Assembly (NCBI GenBank): GCA_949126835.1
Contig: CASBPS010000031.1
Location: 544,501-608,500 of the forward strand
From: Anisus vortex
Lineage: Eukaryota; Mollusca; Gastropoda; Planorbidae
DNA length: 64,000 nucleotides
Reading direction: 5' to 3'
The position numbers were made by a program, and so were the translations under genes. Numbering within the stretch: the stretch's first letter is position 1; each line of letters opens with the position of its first letter. The notes beneath the pieces were generated by a model, which made no database searches, was not told the origin of the DNA, and was given only the letters and a program-made list of their open reading frames with translations. Shown here one piece after another: positions 56,343-64,000 of this stretch.

Positions 56343-59082
56343 CTAACTATCAGTGAATTTGTCATTCATTTCATCCTGTACTCCAGGCATAAATTTTACA
56401 AATAAGAGTAACAATGTTAACAACATCAAGCTTATTCCAATTGTTTTCAGAAGGTAAGGCTTTATCATTTTCAAATGATATAATTTCTTTGCCTTGCTTT
56501 CATCACACAACAATGGCATCTGCATGTGAGCAGTGTACAATTTTTTTCTAACAAACACTGTTATGTCAGACAAAAAATGTATGTACTTATCTAGGTACTT
56601 GCTCAGCCCAAGGAGATCCAATTCGGTCTGCCATTCCTCTGGAAGTAGTTTGAGTGGTCCTCGGACAGTGGGTCCAAAGATTGGTCCATAGGCTCCTCGA
56701 CTTTCCGGATAGGATTCAGTTGACATCTCATGCTCCAAGCATAAGTTCTTTAGGACTGGATTGAAGAGTTCCGAGGTGACGTTGGTCCTTCGATCTGTCG
56801 GTATGGATTGTGGTAACCCATAGCTTTTGGTAGTTTCGGTCCAGTTCTCAGCACTCGTTTCTTCAGTGATGCTCCTCAAATCTTCATCTGTACCGGCAAC
56901 TGCAGGTTTGCATTGTTGTTTGTTCATGCTGTGGTCTATCTGTTCATAGACATCAGTAGTAGGATTTTCTTTCTCGTCGACAGCTTTCTCATGTAGCTGT
57001 AGCAACTCTGGGTCTACTTTCTGCTCAGCAATCAATTCATTTTGCGATGACTTCTTTGATTGATCATTTCCTTTCGGACAATCTTCAATCATGGAGAAAA
57101 TAGTAGTATCTAGTTCCACTTCTTCTTCCTCTTTCTTATCTCGTGGGAGAATTTCTTCTTTCTTTTTCTTTTCTTGTGAGATAATTTCTTCTTTCTTTTT
57201 CTGTGGTGTCATACCTTTTATGACATCACCTACAGGATAAAGTTCTTTTTCTTTTCCTGTCTCCACAATAGGACTAGGGTCTGGATTTTCCTTCACAATC
57301 AGTTCAGGTCTCACCCTCCCTTTCGCCAAATCATTTGCTAGGATAACGGATATGCCCTCAACAGGAAGTTTTGATATTACTCCAACTGTCACATATCCTG
57401 TCACCAAGTCAGATGCGAGGTATATTCTATGTAGAGGTATTTCTTCTTTCCATTCAAAACCTCTCAATAGGACAGTCTGTCCTGTCAATGTATTATCATT
57501 CAATGGTAATACATCTTTAAGCAGCAGGGTTAATGATGCTCCTGTGTCTCGTAATATGTTTACGGACTTCAGTGGTCCTTCCTTTTGTAAGGCCACACAA
57601 CCTTCACTAATGAACGGTTGAAAACTGCACAGGGTCTCTGTGTCAATTTTATTCTTCCCTTGACCATGACTTTCGGGTGTTTTTTCATCTTTCGATGACT
57701 TCAGACTCTTTTCCGAGTCAAAAATACTTTGGTCTACTTTTTCGTCTCTGTGGACTTGGACAATTAATCCAATAGTAGCCATTCTGTATTTATAATCAGG
57801 ATATCCATCCTTATTTTCTTCAGTTGTAGATTTCTCTACCTTCTGACTTTTGCTCTCAGGCAATTCCACCCTCAGTGTTTCTGGTTTAGAAGAATCTTTC
57901 TTCGAATTCAGTTCGTTTGTATCTTCGCTTTCTTGTACATTTTGTATTGGTGCATGTCTGACGCACATTACCACTTTATTAGGTCCTTTTTCTTTCCTTA
58001 TACTCCAACAGTCTTCGATGCTATGTCCTGTTCTTTTACAAAAAGTACATTGGACGTTTTTGTTGACAGGTTTCTTATTCACATCATTTTGTTTCACAAA
58101 ATGCTCTTTTTCACGATGTTTTTGTGGTGTGTTTTCTGCTTGCCGTTGTGCCCTATTAAAATTCTTTTCACCAGCTGTCCTATGACACAGTGTATATTGC
58201 TCTGCTAAATCAGCAGCCTTATGTGGGTCAGTGATGTCAACCTCGGATAAATACATTCTTACATCCGGCCTAACTTTGTTAATAAAATCCTCTAAAAGAA
58301 TCTTTCAATTCTTTTAATGTGGAGATATTTCTGGATTTTATCCACTGATCCATTAACTTTTCTTCTGCTCTAAGGAAGTCTAAGTGTGTTTGGTAAGGGG
58401 ACATTGTGTACTGACGGAACCTTTTCCGATAACTTTCAGGTATTTGGTTGTACGCTTTAAGTACAGTGTCTTTAATGACTTCATAATCATTTAAATGTTC
58501 CTCTTTTAATAATAGAACACAATCTCTTGCCCTTCCCTGAGTAAAAGCTGTTCTTACTAATATTCCCCATTTATCTTCTGGGAACTTAAAATCTCAGCAA
58601 GAAATTTCAAAGGTCTGGAAGAAATTAGCTATTTCACTTTCTTTATCAATGAAGGTAGGGACTAGCTTTTTCCATCTGGCCATCTCTACATCATTATGAG
58701 ATTCTTTTTTAGTAGCTCCTATCTTCGCTAGTTCTATTCTTTCCTGACTTTCTCTTTGACTTTTCTTATCTCTTTCCTGACTTTCTATTTCTAGACGTCT
58801 TTGTTCCATCTCCATTTCCATCCGTTTCATTTCTAGTTGAAATCGGAACTGTTCGGACATTGAAGATTTCGACGTCTGACCTTCAACTTGATATTCCTCC
58901 GCGCTTGATTCTACTTTCAACTTGCCACTCGCAATCAACACATCTTTTATCTGCTGTGTCAACACAATTCTGGATGGTGTAGTCTCCGTAACTTCTATCT
59001 TCAAGATCTCAGCGATCTCTTTTAACTTCTTTATTGATAACGTTTTCAGAACCTCTTCTTCTGGATTTTCAATAAATTCCAT
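56343..59082 (-). pseudogene. Gag-protease-integrase-remnant gene of copy 2, broken
   Basis: The reading frame starts at 59082 and ends with the same stop as copy 1. The first 162 codons (SAP-like segment, coiled coil, start of the Gag core) are open, and here the SAP-like part is in frame with the coiled coil, showing the parental arrangement. A TGA at 58594-58596 (TGC TGA where copy 1 has TGC AGA) ends it. After about 100 further codons a 5-base deletion near 58292-58302 shifts the frame. The last 637 codons (56343-58256) are open again and colinear with copy 1 without net length change: CCHC knuckle, DTGAS protease motif, integrase remnants and C-terminal hydrophobic segment. The coiled coil is about 7 residues shorter than in copy 1. 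Confidence 0.9.
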
Positions 59083-59233
59083 TCTTTAGTTAAGAGATTT
59101 ATAAAAATAGTAAATTTCCAACTTACGTTTTTCCAATCGGAAGAATACTTCAGCGTTATTAGGCTTGCTCAGTAGGTCACTGCTCCAACACACAACACAA
59201 CACAACTTGAATATATGCTTCACTATACAACTA
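59083..59233 (-). promoter_or_regulatory. Leader of copy 2 with conserved GTAAGT
   Basis: Aligns with 4056-4207 of copy 1, including the GT-rich run and the splice-donor-like GTAAGT (59126-59121 read on the - strand). Confidence 0.5.
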
Positions 59234-59251
59234 TTCCCGGACGAGCCCGCA
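59234..59251 (-). promoter_or_regulatory. Primer-binding site, tRNA-Pro type
   Basis: On the - strand TGCGGGCTCGTCCGGGAA, three bases inside the LTR, matches 16 of 18 positions of the tRNA-Pro site familiar from retroviruses. This is the best clue to the primer used by the family. Confidence 0.8.
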
Positions 59252-59254
59252 AAT

Positions 59255-59881
59255 TGTTATGTTCCTCTTTATGAAATGACTATTATTACGACTCGTTAAA
59301 TCGGATTCAATGAATATAGTTGTATCTTTATTAGAAGTCTCTAGATTCTGCTAATCTGTAGCCCAAGCTAGGGGTTCCTTGACTGACAGGTCTATGCAGT
59401 AATGTAGTTATATTCGTAATAATTATCTTTAACACCTTTCTCAACAATGATAGATCAAACAACTCCAGTTGTTGAATAAACAATTTTATTTAAATTGTAG
59501 ACTCAATATAAACGATCAATAAACTTCATCAACTGATGGCAACATAAGTTTCAATAAAATGACATTATATGTACAAGTATTAATATAGCGACTTCACTCT
59601 ACAAACGTTTAAACTGAACTAACTTTAAGGAGGTGGGGACTTTACGAAGAAAACTATCATCGAAGATTCTACAGGGTCTTAATACGCATTTTAACCTCTT
59701 TCTCTATATAATACTGCGATTCAGAGTTATTCTCCAATTTCCACGGGGTTGGACGAATTATTTTATTTAAACTGCCCTCAGGGCACAAAGGTCAAACCTT
59801 GGTCGCCTTGGACTCTGATACGCACTTGTTAAGAGGTCAATGCCTTACTACGTCATTCATTTATGACCGATATTCGTAACA
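59255..59881 (-). repeat. 5' LTR of copy 2
   Basis: 627 bp, TG...CA in element orientation, with the two inverted repeats kept (59458-59473, 59773-59785). Confidence 0.93.
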
Positions 59882-59885
59882 ATAT
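59882..59885. repeat. Target-site duplication, right of copy 2 (ATAT)
   Basis: Pairs with 53547-53550. Confidence 0.75.
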
Positions 59886-62760
59886 TAACTTTTTTCTAAC
59901 TATAATTTAACTATATTTAATTATATTTAAACTTTATTTCGACTATATTCAAACTATATTTAAAAGTATACAACTATATTCAAACTATATTTCAAATATA
60001 TACAAACTATATTTCAACTATATTTAACTATATTCAAACTATATTTAAGCTATAATTAACTGTATTCAAACTATATTTAAACTATATTTAACTATATTCA
60101 AACTATATTTTGACTATATTCAAACTATATTTTAAAGTTTACAACTATATTCAAACTATATTCAAACAATATTTCAACTATATACAAACTATATTTCAAC
60201 TATATTTAACTATATTCAAACTATATTTCAACTATATTTAACTATATTCAAACTATATTTCGACTATATTTAACTTTATTTAACTATATTCAAACTATAT
60301 TTCAACTATACTCAAACAATATTTTAACAATATTCAAACTCTTTTCAAACTATGTTTCATGTATATACAAACTATATTGCAACTATATATATCTTTTTTG
60401 AAACTATATTTAACTATATTCAAAGTATATTTCAACTATGTTCAAACTATATTTAGACTCTATTTTAACAATATTCAAACAATTTTTCAACTATAATCAA
60501 ACTATATTCAAACTATATTTCAAGTTTATACCAACTGTATTTCAACTATATTCATAATATACTCAAACTATATTTCAACTATATTTAACTATATTCAAAC
60601 TATATTTTAACTATATTTAACTATATTCAAACTATATTTCGACTCAATTAAACTATATTCAAACTATAATTCAACTATAATCAAACTATATTTAAACTAT
60701 ATTTCAAGTTTATACCAACTGTATTTCAACTATATTCATAATATACTCAAACTATATTTCAACTAGATTTAACTATATTCAAACTATATTTCGACTATAT
60801 TTAACTTTATTAAATTATATTCAAACTATATTTCAACTATATTCAAACTATATTCAAAACTATATAACTATATTCAAACTATATTCAAACAATATTTCAA
60901 CTATATAAAACTATATGTCAACTATATTTAACTATATAGAATCTATATTTCGACTATATTTAACTATATTTAACTATATTCAAACAATTTTTCAACTATA
61001 TTAACTTTTTTCTAATTATATTTTAACTATATTTACTTATATTTAAACTATATTTCGACTATATTCAAACTATATTTAAAAGTATACAACTATATTCAAA
61101 CTATATTCAAACAATATTTCAAATATATACAAACTATATTTCAACTATATTTAACTATATTCAAACTATATTTCAACTAGATTTAACTATATTCAAACTA
61201 TATTTCGACTATATAAACTTAATTTAACTATATTCCAACTATATTTCAACTATATTCAAACTATATTCAAAACTATATAACTTTATTCAAACTATATTCA
61301 AACAATATTTCAACTATATACAAATTATATGTCAACTATATTTAACTATATTCAAACTATATTTCGACTATATTTAACTATATTTAACTATATTCAAACA
61401 AACTATATTTCAACTATATTTAACTGTATTCAAACTATATTCAAACTATATTTAACTATATTCAAACTATATTTTGACTATATTCAAACTATATTTAAAA
61501 GTTTACAACTATATTCAAACTATATTTAAACAATATTTCAACTATATTCAAACTATATTTCAACTATATTTAACTATATTCAAACTATATTTCAACTAGA
61601 TTTAACTATATTCAAACTATATTTCGAATATATTTAACTTTATTTAACTATATTCAAACTATATTTCAACTATATTTAACTATATTTAAAAGTATACAAC
61701 TATATTTAAATTATATTCAAACAATATTTCAACTATATAAAAACTATATTTCAACTATATTTAACTATATTCAAACTATATTTCAACTAGATTTAACTAT
61801 ATTCAAACTATATTTCGACTATATATAACTTTTTTAAACTATATTCAAACTATATTTCAACTATATTCAAACTATATTCAAAACTATATAACTATATTCA
61901 AACTATATTCAAACAATATTTCAACTATATACAAACTATATTATGTCAACTATATTTAACTATTATCAAACTATATTTCGACTATATTTAACTATATTTA
62001 ACTATATTCAAACTAAATTTCAACTATATTAACTTTATTCTAAATATATTTTAACTATATTTAACTATATTCAAACTATATTTCGACTATATTCAAACTA
62101 TATTTAAAAGTATAGAACTATATTCAAACTATATTCAAACCATATTTCTTCTGTATATAACTATATTTAACTATATTCAAACTATATTACAACTATATTA
62201 ACTTTATTCTAACTATATTTTAACTATATTTAACTATATTCAAACTATATTTCGACTGTATTTAAAATATAGTTCAACTATATTTAACTATATTCAAACA
62301 ATATTTTAACTATATTTAACTATATTCAAAATATATTTCGACTATATTCAAACTTTAAATTATTTTAACTATATGTAACTATTTTCAAACTATATTTAGA
62401 CTATATACAAACTATATTCAAAACTATATAACTATATTCAAACTATATTCAAACAATATTTCAACTATATACAAACTATATTATGTCAACTATATTTAAC
62501 TATATTCAAACGATATTTCAACTCGATTAACTTTATTCTAACTATATTTTTTACTATATTTAACTATATTCAAACTATATTTCGACTATATTCGAAATAT
62601 ATTTCAACTATATTTAACTATATTGAAACAATTTTTTACATAAATTTAACTATATTCAAACTATATTTCGACTATATTCAAACTGTAAATTATTTTAACT
62701 ATATTTAACTATTTTAAAACTATATTTAGACTATATTCAAACTATATTCAAACTATATTT
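59882..62760 (+). repeat. Satellite array right of copy 2
   Basis: Continues the array interrupted at 53550, with one landmark motif at 60358. Orientation is the same as in the rest of the window (C-rich strand is +). A 66-residue frame at 61329-61529 is a Tyr/Ile/Phe/Leu-rich translation of the satellite and is not a gene. Confidence 0.92.
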
Positions 62761-64000
62761 TTAATATTGTCGAAATATAGTTTAAATATAGTTATTTATA
62801 GTTAAAATTTAGTTTAAATATAGTTGAAATATAGTTGGAATATAGTTAAATATAGTCGAAATATAGTTTGAATATAGTTAAATATAGATGAAATATAGTT
62901 TAAATATAGTCGAAATAATGTTTGAATATAGTTAAATATAGTTAAAGTTTAGTTTAAATATAGTTAAATATAGTTGAATTATAGTTTGAATATAGTTTGA
63001 ATATAGTCTAAATATAGTTTGAAAATAGTTAAATATAGTTACAATAATCTTTGAATATAGTTAAATATAGTTGAAAAATATTTTGAATATAGTCAAATAT
63101 AGTTAGAATATAGTTAAATATAGTTAAAATATAGTTAGAATATAGTTAATATAGTTGAATATAGTTTGAAAATAGTTAAATAAAGTTAAATATAGTCGAA
63201 ATTTTGTTTGAATATAGTTAAATCTACTTGAAATATAGTTTGAATATAGTTAAATATAGTTTAAATATAGTTTTTATATAGTTGAAATATTGTTTGAATA
63301 TAGTTTGAATATAGTTCTATACTTTTAATTATAATTTGAATATAGTCGAAATATAGTTTGAATATAGTTAAATATAGTTAAAATATAGTTAAAATAAAGT
63401 TAATATAGTTGAAATATAGTTTGAATATAGTTAAATATAGTTAAATATAGTCGAAATATAGTTTGAATATAGTTATTTATAGTTAAAATTTAGTTTGAAT
63501 ATAGTTGAAATATAGTTTGAATATAGTTAAATATAGTCGAAATATAGTTTGAATATAGTTAAATATAGATGAAATATAGTTTGAATATAGTCGAAATAAT
63601 GTTTGAATATAGTTAAATATAGTTAAAATTTAGTTTAAATATAGTTAAATATAATTGAATTATAGTTTGAATATAGTCTAAATATAGTTTGAATATAGTT
63701 TGAATATAGTCTAAATATAGTTTGAAAATAGTTAAATATAGTTACAAAAATCTTTGAATATAGTTAAATATAGTTGAAAAATATTTTGAATATAGTCGAA
63801 ATATAGTTAGAATATAGTTAAATATAGTTAAAATATAGTTAGAATATAGTTAATATAGTTGGAATATAGTTTGAAAATAGTTAAATAAAGTTAAATATAG
63901 TCGAAATTTTGTTTGAATATAGTTAAATCTAGTTGAAATATAGTTTGAATATAGTTAAATATAGTTTAAATATAGTTTTTATATAGTTGAAATATTGTTT
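62761..64000 (-). repeat. Satellite array in reversed orientation
   Basis: From about 62761 the + strand reads TATAGTTTGAATATAGTT and similar, the reverse complement of the rest, and C becomes rare while G becomes common. Inside, about 0.7 kb is repeated: 62791 matches 63472 (offset 681) and 63271 matches 63976 (offset 705, after a 24-bp length change). The array continues past the window end. Confidence 0.93.

Larger units (their letters stand above)
53551..59881 (-). mobile_element. Non-autonomous Ty3/Gypsy-type LTR retroelement, copy 2
   Basis: Same family as copy 1, opposite orientation, 6,331 bp. It has LTRs of 629 and 627 bp, a good tRNA-Pro-type primer-binding site, a decayed polypurine tract, and the same Gag-protease-integrase-remnant frame, now broken by a nonsense codon and a 5-base deletion. 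The LTRs differ from each other at several positions plus a small length change, so this insertion is older than copy 1. Its interior is about 0.87 kb longer than that of copy 1 because of extra sequence in the 3' untranslated region. Confidence 0.93.

Noticed and set aside
61329..61529. 66-residue Tyr/Ile/Phe/Leu-rich frame
   Set aside because: It is a low-complexity translation of the satellite; the array produces such frames wherever stops happen to be missing.

Overview
This is eukaryotic, almost certainly animal, DNA with no ordinary host gene that I can support. It is a very AT-rich, G-poor satellite array of roughly 52 kb into which two related Ty3/Gypsy-type LTR retroelements have inserted in opposite orientations. 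The type of Gag (SAP-like start, SCAN-like core, one CCHC knuckle, fused protease) and a primer-binding site resembling the tRNA-Pro type point to an invertebrate or lower-vertebrate genome. A mollusc or cnidarian is a guess from family resemblance only. The setting looks like constitutive heterochromatin.

Layout: 1-3406 satellite; 3407-8865 element copy 1 on the + strand (627-bp LTRs identical by eye, one long Gag-protease-integrase-remnant ORF at 4428-6971); 8866-53550 satellite; 53551-59881 element copy 2 on the - strand (LTRs slightly diverged, ORF broken); 59882-62760 satellite in the same orientation as before; 62761-64000 satellite in the opposite orientation. Both elements are flanked by the 4-bp target duplication ATAT. 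For copy 1 the uninterrupted site can be read in a sister repeat at about 12378-12390.

The satellite is hierarchical. The monomer is 10-11 bp (ACTATATTCAA, ACTATATTTCA, ACTATATTTA). Three monomers often make a 32-bp module. Long arrangements of variants repeat as higher-order units of about 3.5-3.6 kb, and two much larger tandem duplications sit on top (offset 9,107 bp, and about 4.23 kb). A G-containing 16-bp box, GAGCNTATGAGRAATA, recurs 16 times at fixed places in the units.

The retroelement is the most unusual coding content. Both copies lack reverse transcriptase and RNase H entirely. They keep Gag and an aspartic protease motif, joined in frame to short remnants of integrase and to a C-terminal hydrophobic segment. 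This is a non-autonomous family that must have been mobilised by a partner not present here. Each copy carries different inactivating lesions, so the parent was probably open over the whole reading frame.
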